A stretch of 64,000 nucleotides of DNA, taken from assembly GCA_963691655.1 (NCBI GenBank), contig OY829327.1, forward strand, positions 82,162,019 through 82,226,018, written 5' to 3'. The position numbers and the translations under genes were made by a program. Below are positions 33,895 to 46,735 of this stretch, piece by piece. Source of the DNA: Toxonevra muliebris. Taxonomy: Eukaryota > Arthropoda > Insecta > Diptera > Pallopteridae. How positions within the stretch are numbered: position 1 is the first letter of the stretch; every line of letters starts with the position of its first letter. Under the pieces are notes generated by a model. It did no database searches, was not told where the DNA came from, and was given only the letters and a program-made list of their open reading frames with translations.

Positions 33895-34290
33895 CCAATT
33901 TTTAATATTTAACATTAACCTTTTTCAATCTGTTTGTACTAATAATAAGACAGCATAATTTCGAGGTGCAATTCACTACGCTGCATCTAGCGGTACTAAA
34001 GTTTAACATAACCAGAACTAGATTTACGGACAAAATAATAAATGTGCGGCATACTTTTAAGGTCCTATTTTTAATATTAAAAATTCACCTTTCTTAATCA
34101 GTTTATATCAATAATAAATTAGCATACTTTTGGTGTGCGATTAACCACCCGCCACCTGGCGGTATGAAAATTTAACATAACCGCCACTAAAAATTCACCT
34201 ATCTTAATCTAATAACAAGACAGCATAATTTCGGGGTGCAATTCACCACCCCTCAACTAGCGGTATGAAAGTTTAAGATAACCGGCACTA
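33895..34290 (+). repeat. Three degenerate tandem units
   Basis: GCGGTACTAAAGTTTAACAT (33990) recurs as GCGGTATGAAAATTTAACAT (34159) and GCGGTATGAAAGTTTAAGAT (34260), each after a GGTGYRATTMACCAC-like block and a TAATAAxAxAGCATA block. Spacing is about 169 then 101 bp, the last unit being shortened. Confidence 0.65.
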
Positions 34291-34874
34291 GGTTTATTTA
34301 TTTATTTTTTAACACACACTTATAAACTCACACACACTATGAAACTTAACACCACACCGACGTAACATTTGATTTTAATTTCTATCAATTCACTCCACTA
34401 TAAATTTTCCTTCCGCCCCGAGTAAAGATGTTAATCACATCAAAAGTGCGTAAGATTTGGAAAAGGGGTCATGGCATTTCACATATAACTTGAATTTTAA
34501 TTAATGTGCTGCTCAAAGATTTAGTATGAAAATATTTGTTCTCAATAGCATTTTGTGGAAAAAAGATGGATATGTATAGATTTGTGGATCTGGCACCTCC
34601 CATACAATTCTAATGACATTTACAGTATAGAATTGGAATATGGAATAGGTGGGTTTGGAAAAGAGGGCGAGGCACTCTCCATATAAAATTTGGTATTATC
34701 ATCAATGCAGTTCTATGAAAAAAATATGGAAACGGTTTGAAAGCTTTTGAACATTAAAGTTTATTTCTATAGTATGGAATTTGAATCAATTTTTAGAATG
34801 TAAGGATCTTAACCGCTCAACTATTGCCGTCCGTCATGCTTAACAAACCAATATATTCCCTTTGGTAATCCATA

Positions 34875-34970
34875 ATCTTCCAACTAATTTAAATGAACTT
34901 GGTTGTAAATCCATCGGTTACGCAGATGACCTAGATGTGGTTGCGTTGGAAAATTTTGTTTCAAATAGTT
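34875..34970 (+). pseudogene. LINE reverse-transcriptase core fragment
   Basis: One frame gives LPTNLNELGCKSIGYADDLD followed by VVALENFVSNS and a stop. YADD preceded by a hydrophobic strand is the RT catalytic core. Only about 30 codons remain; the clade cannot be named. It lies just after a GGGAGGTGCC-type repeat. Confidence 0.6.
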
Positions 34971-34979
34971 AACCTCGCC

Positions 34980-35628
34980 TTTGATTGTTATTTTGATATT
35001 TAAAGCTAAATTTTGTGTCAATTATGTCGGCGGAAAACTTAAGAAAATATTTATAATAATAAAAAATTGTTGAGTTTATTACTAAATATGGTATATATTT
35101 ATATTCATTATATTGTATTTACATATATATTTTTGATAATAACTATTTGTCTTTTTGACTTTTGCCGAATTTTGATTTCTTCACAATAATATTTTTATTT
35201 ATGTATTTATTTTAATTTGTCGGTCTTGATTCTATATACATAATTTAATTATGTGCAAATAATTTACGCATGACTTAGGCAAATATTTTATCTTTGAAAT
35301 TTAAATATGTATGTATGTATTTACTATCTCTGTCAGTTGATGATCAATGTGAGTATACAATTCCAATTTTTTTTTTTAAGTTTTTAATTTTATTCCTTTA
35401 AGGTTTAAACAATCGTAAGGTGCGTCAAATGAATGATTTCAGCTCTCAATAAGTAACCTTAATAATGATTTTGTAAATTGCGCGTAAGTCTGGAATCCAA
35501 AAATTTCTGAATAACTGGTGATCATAACGCATTATTATTGTAACTGAACCCTAGGGTAGACACTACGATTGTGAAAAACTTCTATACCAATTCAAGCAGA
35601 TCATATCGTTGACTCGTCTCTAACGTTC
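34980..35628. other. AT-rich spacer
   Basis: No gene or repeat boundary recognised. Confidence 0.4.
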
Positions 35629-35636
35629 TTCTACAG

Positions 35637-38005
35637 CAGTGGTTCTCAACTGTATATATCATGAGCCCCCCTTTTCGAACGCGTGGCAAGTCCGCGCCTC
35701 CCCCTTTGATTTTTACGCAAAATTTTTTAAAATTTTAATTCGTTTTTAAATTAAATCGTAAAAACGCGAATTTAAAGTTCATTTATTTAATGTTATTAAA
35801 CTTTAGTATTAAATTTAATTTTTTAAATACTCGTATATAAATAATTATTATTTTAATACAAAAATGAGATCAATATTATTACATTTTGGTTATTAAAAAG
35901 TATTTGAAATTATGTATTTTATTAAAAGAGATATATAGAAGTAACAGCAAAAATAATGTGAGTGAAGGAAAAGTTATTCTTAATTCATTTTGTTTTAAAA
36001 AGTAATAAGGCAAATTGCTAAATTGATGAGATGATTGACAAACTTTTTGCTGTACAAGGTCTTTAATATTTGGACTTATCTCTGACAAAGCACATCTCAA
36101 ATCGTTTTCGACGTCTAGTCGTGAGCGGTATTTGGTTTTGATATTTAACAAAGCAAAAAAACTGGTTTCACATAAATATGTGGATGCAAATTGAACTAAA
36201 ATACGTAACGCCTCAGTACTGACACGCGTTTATGTTTTGTAATACTTAAGCCAAAAGTTTTCGTAGCCCATTAATTCAAAGTCATCTTTGGCAATTGAAT
36301 TGCATTTTAATTCCATCCGGAAGCAACACCTCATCCACTATGAAAGGGTTGCGAAGCAATTTGCTTTGCCAATTTTCTGCATTTAAATCCGGAAAATATC
36401 TATTAAACTCCTGGTAAAGTGCGTCCAAGTGTTTTAAGATAAGATTTTTCATTTCAAAATCTGAATTTTCATTATTCAATATTTCGCTGAGACGCGACAA
36501 GGCACAATAATTTGGAATAGGTGTTTGAAGCCGACGTTTCCACAACAAGATTTTATTAAGGAATGCTTTTATTGCATCATAAGCTATTAAAATATTGGTA
36601 TGTTTTCCTTGCAATTGTAAATTAAGTCTATTTAGCGCTTCAAAAAAGTCAGCGAGATAAGTCAAATAAAAAATAAAGTTTCTTCCTGTAAATTTTTTGT
36701 AAAGTTCTTCTTTTCCTTCACTTAACAAAAATATTTCTACTTCAGACTTAAGTTCGAATAATCTGTTTAACAAATTGCCTTTAGAAAGCCATCGGACTTC
36801 CGTGTGATAAAGCAAGGATGTGTGCTCCGTACTAAGATCATTGCACAAAGACTCAAACACTCGGGTTCTTAAAGAACTAGTTTTAACAAAATTAACAACG
36901 TCGATTGATATTTGCATGGCGTTACTAAGCTCTTCTGGTAACGTTTTTGCAGCAAGTGCTTGTCTATGAATAAAACTATGCGACCACCCAATGAGATTTG
37001 GGTTTTTTCTTTAGCCAACTGTAAGAAGCCACAACGTGAGCCAATCATAGCAGGCGCTCCATCTGTGCAAATACCCACTAGCTTTTCCCAAGGAATAGAA
37101 TTTTCTTCTAAGAATTCTGAAAGAGCTTGGAAAATATCGATTGCTTTTGATGCCCTTCGAGAATAGCAATTCTTCGAAAATTTTCTCCTCGGATATGTAT
37201 CGGCAATAAAATAAAAGCTGGCTCACCTGCGCCACATCTGTAGTTTCGTCACATTGCAAAGCAAAAAAAGGCGAAACTTTAAGCTTTGCAATTAATTGTT
37301 GTTTGATGTTCTGAGCCATATCGTGAATACGACGTTTTACTGTATCATTCGACAGCGAAATAATATTTAACTTTCTTTTGCTGTCCTCGCCGAGTATAAT
37401 GTTGGACGCAGCAAGCATGCACGTCTTAATTAGAGTTTCGCCAATTGAATGCGCTTTTTTATTTTTGGCAATAAGTAATGACACTTCAAAAGATGCTTCA
37501 ACAGCCTTCTCCGATCCAAGTTTAAAGCTATCGACCGAATTCAATTTTATTCTTTTTAAATAATTCTGCTTCATAACGAAAAATTCTCTATTTTTTTCTT
37601 TCAATTCAGGGTGGTTAGTGTTCAAATGGCGCTCCAAACGTACTGGTCTCATTGCGTCGTTACTAAGAGTTTGGTGACAAATGACGCATTGTCGTAGGCT
37701 GCTATTATTTTTCTCAATATATGTAAAGCAAACCAAAACAAAAGATAAAGAACAGATATGCAATAAAAGTGTAACAACCTTAAAAATGAGTGCAGTGTCG
37801 CATTTTCACGGATACGTTAAAAATTAGGACGTGAATATTTTAGCTTTAAGAAAATATAAAAGAAAAATTAAATTATTTTGTTATATACAAAATATTATGA
37901 TTCTGGTATATTAGAGTACAAATTTTATTGAAAAGTCTCCGCGCCCTCCTAAAAACCTACCTACGCCCCCCCAGGGTGGCGCGCTCCACCACTTGAGAAC
38001 CACTG
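35637..38005 (-). mobile_element. hAT transposon, Buster-type, nearly complete
   Basis: 2369 bp with ends CAGTGGTTCTCAACTG and, from the right, CAGTGGTTCTCAAGTG. Flanking octamers TTCTACAG (35629-35636) and CTCTACAG (38006-38013) match at seven of eight positions, with TA in the centre as reported for the Buster group (nnnTAnnn). The transposase inside is ZBED5-like, which also belongs to Buster, so ends, target and gene agree. Confidence 0.9.
35900..37763 (-). pseudogene. Buster-type hAT transposase, frameshifted
   Basis: The reading passes through four pieces: 37763-37011, 37078-36869, 36917-36282 and 36151-35900. The first has a BED-type finger (CVICHQTL, then HLNTNHPE) and FFALQCDETTDV, carrying the first catalytic Asp. 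After a frameshift near 37165 comes GICTDGAPAMIGS with the second Asp. The third covers EVRWLSKGNLLNRLFELK and an insertion-domain-like stretch. The fourth has the C-terminal RLDVENDLRCALSEISPNIK, typical of ZBED5/SCAND3-like proteins. At least two frameshifts and one stop make it inactive. The normal product cuts and pastes the element. Confidence 0.88.
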
Positions 38006-38013
38006 CTCTACAG

Positions 38014-39117
38014 ACTTCTGGCATTCATGATTTAAGGATGTAGTCTGGTGTTCGAATTTCAAAAACTCGATTTTTTTTTGTTATGTATTTCGAAAGTACA
38101 ATATATTGAAAGTATACTGTAAAAGTTTCATACCAACATATTAACGAAATTATAGCGCGTAGAGAGCTCCTGTTGGGTAAAATGTATGTGTTGTTAAAAC
38201 TTTAAAAGGGTTTTTCCCGAAACAACGTTTTTTTGATCGGCCCGAGGGTTTGAAGAAATTCTATAAAGCCGATTGGGCTGAAATTTTAACAGGTTATTCT
38301 ACACACCAATATCTTTCGCAGATGGTAGAATTGTTTGTTTCTTATCATTATTTCTTATTTTTTATCCCGATTTTCAACAAAAAAAAGCGCGTTTTTTGAA
38401 ACTTTTTATTTAGAAGTCTGCCATTTTGTTATTTTTTAATAAAAATGTTTAAATCTACTACCTGCTCGAATGACAATCATACAAAACTGTATTCCATTTA
38501 AATTTTTTGTTTCAGATGACTTCAGGTGCCGCAATCACTCGGGCCAGCAGCATACCTTTTTTTTAGGTGTCCACTTTGGGCGTAAAAAACACTAATAAAA
38601 TTTCGTAAAATAAACTCCAAACATTTTTTTTTTGCACAGTTGTCAGTAATAATACAAAAAAAAAAACCGGCCACTAAATACATTTTTATTTTACCTAATC
38701 ATATCAGATATCAGATCATATTGAGTAACTTACAATTTTCCATTCCTCGATTCTATTATTTACCAAAATAATACAAAATATTTAATGTATAAATTTACAA
38801 TTTAGCAATTTTATTATTTTGTGAATTTCATACAAAAATTTACAATTTGCCATCATGTAATAATATGACGGAAATAAAGTATTAATTGCGAACTTTTACA
38901 CAATGTTGTTGAATGCATTCACCTTGAATTGTATTGCAAAATCGTACTCGTATTTATTATATTTTTTATCTTCTATACACTCATATCCAAATGCATATTA
39001 TCTTAATTGTTTTATTACATAATGGTCATTGAATGCATTTTCAATATCGTAGACTACACTGAAAATTCCGATGGTGGTACTTCCATATTACTATATATAA
39101 TGTTCCTAAATTAAAGA
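38014..39117. other. AT-rich spacer
   Basis: No gene recognised. 38180-38330 has less biased sequence (CGGCCCGAGGGTTTGAAG), possibly repeat debris. Confidence 0.35.
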
Positions 39118-39120
39118 TAA

Positions 39121-41028
39121 CACTATGCAACAAAACGAAAAAATTTTCGTATGTAAATTGGTCTGCTGAACCAGAAAATCACATTTAAATTGAAAAATTG
39201 TTTTAACCTTTCCCGAGATAAACCCACGTTTTTAAATATATCTGAAGTTTAAATTATCAGATCATGTTAAATGAGACACCAAATTAACTGAAACTAAATT
39301 GTCAACAACTTTTTTCACATTATTTTCCAAGTAGCTTAGTAATTCGGTTACAGTCAATGGAAATATGTGAAATATATGTGTTTTTTTTTGCCAAAATTAA
39401 AGCCGGAAATTCACTAAATCACCTAGGGAACATAGAAATCATAAAAACATGCCCAGTTGCTTAATTTGTGCATAAAGCTTTTACTTTTATGAAAATCTAT
39501 GGATAAATACTAATGTTATGAGCGACTGTGTGGAAGTACCAAAATTCAACCAAATCCACTTTTTTCAATTTCAGTTTTTTTTCGATTTTATTGTATTAAA
39601 GAAATTCAATGAATACATTAGAAATAACTTTGGCGATGTGTGTGTCGTTGGTTCGTTTTTAGATTTGTTTCTCGTAAAAGAAGCCAAATGTAGTCGCCTA
39701 TCATTGCCTCATCTCAAACGCCTTGATAGCGCCGTTCCATACTCTTCATCTACTGATGGAATCTTTAGCCGTGCTCGTTACTGACATCGCCAAGATTCTC
39801 TGAGAAAAAATGCAAATGTAAATGTAAAAAATGAGTAATTTTATCACAAAAAAAAAAAAAACACCTAAAGTAAAAAAGAAATGGTAAAAGAAGCATTAAA
39901 AAAGTTGTTGAACAAAATTTCAATACTGGACTATATATATATGGTTTCAGAGATATACCGTACTGCAAATAGTTTTCGAGATATCTCGTCATGAATATTC
40001 TTCTTCTTGTATAGCATGTGGCACGCCCACTTGACATTAAGTAGCCGCACTTCACTATAACCCAGTATAAATAATACCAATAGCCTCGGTATAAAATTCC
40101 CGAGATATCTCATAATGAATATTGAGGTCATATGGGAGGTGCCACATACCCCTTTCCAATCCCACTTAATGTTGTAGTATGGCGTTGTCAAACAATCGTT
40201 TTACGAAATTTCAGTACTACTATATTGTGTATGGTTCGAGAGATATACTCAAACAAGCATATGATTTATATGGGAGGTACCACGTCCACGTTTCCAAGCC
40301 CACCCTAATTTTTCCCACAGAATGCCGTAAAATCTTAGTGCCGTACGTCATATGGTTCCTGAGATGAAAATTCTGTTTTGTATGGGAGGTACCACGCCCA
40401 GTTTTCAAATCCTCATTATGAATGTTGTGTAAGTTTCAGCTCATTCGGATGGTTAGTTTTTGCGTTTATCGCTATCACACGAACAATATTTTTTACACCC
40501 ATTTGACATAAAAATCTAACGCTATAAAACTGACTGTAATTGAGAAATTTAGTACTTCCACATAGTCGCTCATAACATTAGTATTTATCCATAGATTTCC
40601 TTTCTCGTTTCCTTCATAAAAGTGCAAGATTTTCGCACAAATTAAGAAACTGGGCACATTTTTATGATTTCTATGTTCCTCAGGTGATTTAGTGAATTTT
40701 CGACTTTAATTTTGACCAACAAAACACATAATTTTTTAAATATTTACATTAACTGCACCTGAATTACTAAGCGAATTGGAAAACAATGTAGAAAAAAGTT
40801 TAATTTAATTAATAAAGTTAATTTGATGTCTCATTTAACATGTTCTGATGATTTAAACTCGAGATATATTTAAAAACGTGGATTTACCTCTGGAAAGGTT
40901 AAAAAAAAAATTTCAAGAGCCTATAACTCAAAAACGCTTCCATTAAATGTGATTTTATGGTTCAGCAGATCAATGTGCATAAGAAAATAACTACGGAAAC
41001 TGCTTTACAAAGTGGTTGTTGCATAGTG
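39121..41028. mobile_element. Element with ~450-bp inverted arms, CACTATGC ends
   Basis: The left arm, about 39121-39545, is inverted at about 40549-41028 with indels; long words such as AACATAGAAATCATAAAAAC are shared. The ends are CACTATGCAACAA on both sides, flanked by TAA (39118-39120 and 41029-41031). CAC termini with a 3-bp TWA duplication suit the CACTA/Chapaev (CMC) group. The middle holds GGGAGGTRCCACG repeats (40010-40400) and an unrecognised 88-codon ORF (39518-39784). No transposase. Confidence 0.65.
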
Positions 41029-41031
41029 TAA

Positions 41032-41490
41032 TTAGTACAAAAATTTTATAATTTTGGGATAAACATAGATCAAATGTACCATTTCTCGTAGTTTGTATCG
41101 TAAAGTGAAATTTTGTAATGGTTTATTTTTGGCATTTTAAAATTATAATTTTAATAAAATACTGACAGAGCATTAAATGTTACCAACATAAAAAAAAAAA
41201 TGTTCATCCTAATATTATTCAAAACCAAATAACAAATTTTTCGTGTCCCGCCCATGACCACCCCGAATGTATGATTGGTCGGGGAGAAAAGGTTCCTAAA
41301 ACACATAAATCAAAGAATTTTATAGGGAAAAAAACAACAAAAGAAAATTTGTTAATATTCCCCTCACCATAGAATTTATTTGTGTTAAAGCAAAAATAAA
41401 ATCCTTAAATTCGGTAGAAAAACCTAATTTGCATTTGTCCAAATAAACGTCTTTATCAGATTCTCCAAATAGAGTTTTTCGGTGATGTGG
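41032..41490. other. AT-rich spacer
   Basis: No gene or element boundary recognised. Confidence 0.4.
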
Positions 41491-41729
41491 AGGTAAGGCT
41501 TGTGCATCTCAACACCACAGTCTGGAGTCGCTGACAAATTCATTAGAGAGAGCCTGGACTGAAATTGATCAGGAAGTCCTGCGGCTAAAGGAGGTTATAT
41601 TGAATGAGGTGGGGTTCAAATGAACGCTTATATATTCATGAATGTTAACACTTAATTGTACTTAATGGAAGTACGTCCTTTTGAAAATAACTGCTGAAAT
41701 GTGTGCGTGACTTTACGATTGTCACCCTG
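41491..41729 (+). mobile_element. Truncated maT (mariner) copy
   Basis: Plus-strand match to the transposase 3' end, 3'UTR and right inverted repeat of the element at 52188-53479, ending GTGACTTTACGATTGTCACC then CTG, followed by TA. The 5' part is absent. About 46 bp are missing inside the gene end (the junction reads GTCCTGCGGCTAAAGGAGG), with GG microhomology. Otherwise nearly identical, so both copies are fairly young. Confidence 0.8.
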
Positions 41730-41731
41730 TA

Positions 41732-42850
41732 GAATTCAAATGTAAAATATCAATGTGATTGAGCCGATCCTGCGAAGATTGCTGATCTCAACTTTTTGTT
41801 TTTTTTTTTGTTTTTGAGTCGATGGAAAACAGAAAAACTTTGTTCATACGAATAGGAGAAACTTAAGCTTCTTTCAAGTTTTTCGACTGTTCATTTTATT
41901 TTTCGTAAGTTGCGTAAATTTGTCACCATTGCTAAGTAAACAACCTTTCGACGTCAGTGGGTTGAACCAGAACGAATGGTTGCAAAAATTTGAAAAATCG
42001 CGGGGATTTTCAGCAAAAATCTTGAGGTATTTTGAATTTAAAGTTCTCGATTGCTCCTTGAGCGGGACGTTTTCGAATTCATCGAATTCAAGGTCAACAA
42101 CAGTTTAAACCATTTTCTGCCATATTTCTTCAAAATTTGAATTACAAGAAGCGTTCAGAACGTTAGTAACTAATTCTATATTTCCATACGATTCATTGTT
42201 CAACACAGTCTGAGTGAGTATTTCACCCACACGGAGTAACTAATAACTTGTGTAAGTATAGCTATTCCCACATAATCTGCCGGCCCTGATACCTACATTT
42301 AAAAACTTTAGATGTAAATTTTTTTTTTGGCAAATTTTTGGTTATTTTGGTGAAATAAACCCTAAGGCAGAGTTTAAGTGCATCTGCAAGAAAGTTTCCA
42401 CAATTTCTTTCAGAAAATTTTGTTTAGGAATAAATTCCTATCTTTCTTTTTTGTTTACATCAGCAATGTACTCTAAAAAAAATTTTTCTGAGAGCAACTT
42501 GCAGCAATTCACTTGCAAATGTAAACTCCACCTAAGAAATTATGGTCAATGGACATATAATAAAATGCTTATGAACCCTTTATTTTCTTTTTTTACGTTT
42601 TTTTAAGCTTTTTTCACCAGAATCTGTACTCAAATCTCTTAAAAAAGTATCCAAAACGAGTTATTATTTTCCCTAGAAAAGTTGTCCATACAATTTTGCT
42701 ATAGGTCCAGAAACCTGTTAGGTTGACAGGTTTTAGCATTAAAATTTAAGTTTCCAAAATGCACGAAAAATTTTTTTAAAAGCAAATTTTCTAAGAAATT
42801 TGTATAGTTTTCAAGTTTAATTATAAAACTTATAGCGTTTTCTTTTCTCG
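41732..42850. other. Intergenic, no gene recognised
   Basis: Short ORFs only. No terminal repeats found. Confidence 0.35.
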
Positions 42851-43170
42851 ATAAAATGTTGCATTTTTTCTGCACCGTGCGAGGGCTGTCAAATTTCGTG
42901 TTCTTTTCTGAAAGTATTGTGTTCTTTTCAGAGAATATTGTGTTCTTTTTTAAAAAATGTTTGCTTTCTGAGCGGGAAAAAATGTAACACTTTTTACACT
43001 CAAATAAATGATGGGGTAAGAATGTTGCCCTGCAAATTAGTTGATTATGACAGGGTAGCATTTTTATATTCTTTTCTTGCACTAAAAATGCAATATTTTG
43101 ACAGGGTTTACACTCAAACATTAAAAATTGTTGCCATGGCACGAGGCAAAAAAATGCAACATTTTGTTAA
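42851..43170. repeat. Inverted-repeat-bounded segment (MITE-like)
   Basis: Left AAAATGTTGCATTTTTTCTG with GTGC nearby; right, reverse-complemented, AAAATGTTGCATTTTTTTGC and CGTGC. The span is about 320 bp. Inside, TGTGTTCTTTTCxGA units repeat three times (42898-42950). No target duplication resolved. Confidence 0.5.
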
Positions 43171-44880
43171 GAAAAAAAAAAAAACGCTATTAATTTAGGT
43201 GTTTCTACTGTTCAGTGACCCGTAATAAAATTATACGAACAACATTTTTCTGAAACATATTGATTTTTTTTGAAACTTATTAATTAATGGGTTAAAAAGA
43301 CAATTTCTTTAGAAGAAAACAAACAAAATCCATGTGAAGGGGAGATAAAATCGTACAATATCAGGAACAAATGTTTTGTGATCTACCAGAATCCAAACCT
43401 TGAAAAAGTTGATTTTTGTAGAACAATGTAAATTACTCTCTATTTATGTTTAATTAGAAAAAACTGTAAATTCCAACCTGGAGGTACCAGGATATGTGAT
43501 GCTGTTATCATAAACACACATGATCGAGCAATACTTTGTAGTTTACGAAAAATCTTAAGGCAACTTTTTGCAGAAGGCAAACAGCCAATTTACTCCTCTA
43601 TGCACTTCATATATTTTCTTTTCCAATTTAAATGTGATATTTATACATCAAAATTAGTCACCTGCATTGATTGAGTGTTCTAAAAATTCCGGAAGTTTTA
43701 ATTATATATTTTTTGTGAACATTACACTGCATTAACCAATAAGCTATGTAAAGGTTTTTTCAGAAGCAAAATACCCCGTTTTGATAATTTTCGCTAGATA
43801 ACAGTTTTCTTGTACATTGATAACAAATCGGGAAATGAAAATGTTCCATCGCGTGCTTCTTTTTTACTGAGTTGAACATTTTTTCCCTAGAAATAGATTC
43901 AAAAATTATGTTCTCTTTTACAGGTTTTTCAAATGTTCGTATTTCAGAAAGTAGATTTGGTGATAGACTGATAGATTTTCGATTCCCTGCTCTTTAAAAA
44001 AAAAAACAGAATGAAAACTGTCCTCAAATTAGTATAAAAAATGCAAGACTTGTTCAAAAACAAGTTAAATAAATATTTGAAATATTTCTGAATTCAAAAC
44101 CCTATATTTATTTACTGTTTCATAATTGAAATTTCAGCTATAAATTTAATTTTCTTAAAAATTTTATTATTAAAAGGCACAGCTTTGGTTATTGCTATTG
44201 AAATTACCACGAAAAGTTGAAATTTTGTTTGATATATAACATTTTGAAGTTGGTAAGCTTCAGTTTGGATTAAAGGTTTCTTATGCTTTGAACTATTGCT
44301 GACTTAGATATGATAGTTTTAGAACAAGCTGACTCGGAAATCCAGAACTATATATGCCTCAGCAAGACTGTGTGACGGACACCAGGAAAGTAAAGTAATT
44401 CACTTTCAGTTTTAGAAATGAAGAAAGCTCTTTATATGAGTTATGAATCATATTAATATGTTTATGAGTCAATTGATATCTAAATGCACCCTGTACAACT
44501 TGAGAGTTCTAATTATAATCTCTCTTGCTATTCATTCACATTTGATAACAATTATAATTAATATTAATTAAAATTGTAATTTAAGCTACAAACAAAATAC
44601 AAATGATTCACATGAAAAAAAAACCAAAAAATATAGAAATATTAGTTATCTACATCGAAAAGTTTATATTTTTTGTTTGTTGGCGACTAATGTCACATGT
44701 CGTCGTCGTCAATGGAAGAATGGTCGATATATTTTGAACAAGCCTTAATTGAGTGCTGTTGCATGTGAACTATAACAATCATAAAAAAAAACTGAAAACA
44801 AAAGTTATCAATCAAACAATAGATTGTCACACGTTTTGTTTTATGTCGAGGATGATGATAAAAATGCATATGTAGTTGCT
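43171..44880. other. Intergenic, no gene recognised
   Basis: AT-rich sequence without recognisable coding, RNA or repeat structure. Confidence 0.4.
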
Positions 44881-45049
44881 ACCCAGCAAAAAAAAAAGAA
44901 ACGAGGTGTGAGTAGTTCCAAAAACATTTTAGTTGGAATACGTTCAGAGGTAATGACTTTAAAAAGACTTATTCTAATGCTAGCCTGAGTCCATTCAAGG
45001 TAGTATAACGATCGCTTTTCACTTTCATGGAATACAGTGGAGGGTCTAA

Positions 45050-46735
45050 AATTTGGATTTGGCTGGTTTTGATAAATTGTAGAATAATTATCAGACTAAA
45101 ACTAGGCCTAAATTTATATCAAAAACGTAGCTAGAACTCAGACGAAAAATCTAACTAAAATTTATGCAGAAATCCACATCCAATTCAGACCTCAAATTAG
45201 TCAAAACTCAGGCAAAATTTCAGACAAAAAATCATAATAAAAATTAGAGCAAAATTAATGTTCATAACTCAACCAAAACTCAGACTTAGCTTAAAGTAAT
45301 ACTAAAACTCAGAGCCTAATCTGTCTTAATATTAGACTAAACTTCATGGCAAAAGCTATTCCAAAATTTTACCGAAATACAGACTAAAAATTAGCTAAAA
45401 AATGAAATCAAAATTCAGACCAAAGCTCGGACAAATTTCAAGCCAAAATTCTTAGCGAAAGAAGCACAAAAATCATACTAAAATTCAAACCAAAATTCAA
45501 ACCAAAATTCAAACCAACATTCAGGCAAAAAAATGGATCAAAAATCAGTTCGAAATTCAAACTATAAAAAAAACTATATCAAAATTCAAATCAAATTCAG
45601 ATCGAAAATTAGACCAAACACTACACCAAAAGTCAAACCGAAACTGAGGTTCAAATCCGGACCAAAACTCAGACTAAATTGAGAGGGAAGCCAACCCAAA
45701 AATCAGATCGAAATCGAAACCAAAAACAACATAAAAATTCAGACCTAAAATCTAATCGAAATTCAAACACTATTCAGACAAAAATTAAAACAAAATTCAA
45801 ATTTAGATCGAAATTCGGACTAAATTAAAACCAAATTTAGACTAAAACTCAGACCAAAATTCAGAGCAAAATCAGCCTAAAAATTATACCGACCAAAAAT
45901 TAGATAGTAATTTAGACCAAAAATCCAACGAAATTTAGACCAAAAATCGGAGATAAATTGAGATCAAAAATCCAACGAAACTCAAACCCAAAGTCGGAAA
46001 AAAAATCTGATAAAAAAATCAGATCGTAGCTTAGGCCACAATTCAAATTAAGACTCTCAGACTAAATTGAGAGGGAAGCCAACCCAAAAACCAGATCGAA
46101 ATTGAAACCAAAAATAACATCAAATTCAGACCTAAAATGTAACCCAAATTCAAACACTATTCAGACAAAAATTAATTCAAAAATCAAGCCTAGAATCCAA
46201 CCGACTAAATTAAAACCAAATTCAGACTAAAATTCAGACCGAAATCAGCCTAAAAATAATACCAACATTGGGACCAAAAATTAGATAGAAATTGAGACCA
46301 AAAATCCAACGAAACTCAGACCAAAAATCAGAGATAAATTGAGACCAAAAATCCAACGCATTTCTGAAAAAAAATCGGAAAGAAAATCTAATCAAAAAAT
46401 CGGATAGTAGCTTAGACCAAAATTCAAATTAGGACTATCAGACTAAATTGGGAGGGAAGCCAACCCAAAAACCAGATCGAAATTGAAACCAAAAATAACA
46501 TAAAATTGAAGCCTAAAATCCAACCGACTAAATTAAAACCAAATTCAGACCAAAACCAGCCTAAAAATCATACCGACATTGAAACCAGAAATTAGATAGA
46601 AATTCAGTCCAAAAATCGGAGATAAATTCCGACCAAAAATCCAACGAAACTCAAACCAAAAGTCGGATAGAAAATCTGATAAAAAAATCAGATCGTAGCT
46701 TAGGCCAAAATTCAAATTAAGACTCACATTCTCTG
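45050..46735. repeat. Minisatellite array with ~385-bp higher-order period
   Basis: The same ~12-bp TCAGACCAAAAT-like family as in the EcKL introns, about 1.7 kb long. A marker TTGAGAGGGAAGCCAACCC starts at about 45679, 46067 and 46448, so periods are 388 and 381 bp. Each period also carries CCAGATCGAAATxGAAACC and a GATCGTAGCTTAGGCC-like block. This shows block amplification on top of the short repeat. Confidence 0.85.

Noticed and set aside
39518..39784. 88-codon ORF inside the CACTAT-ended element as its transposase
   Set aside because: No DDE motif, and it begins inside the inverted arm, so the start is not independent coding sequence.
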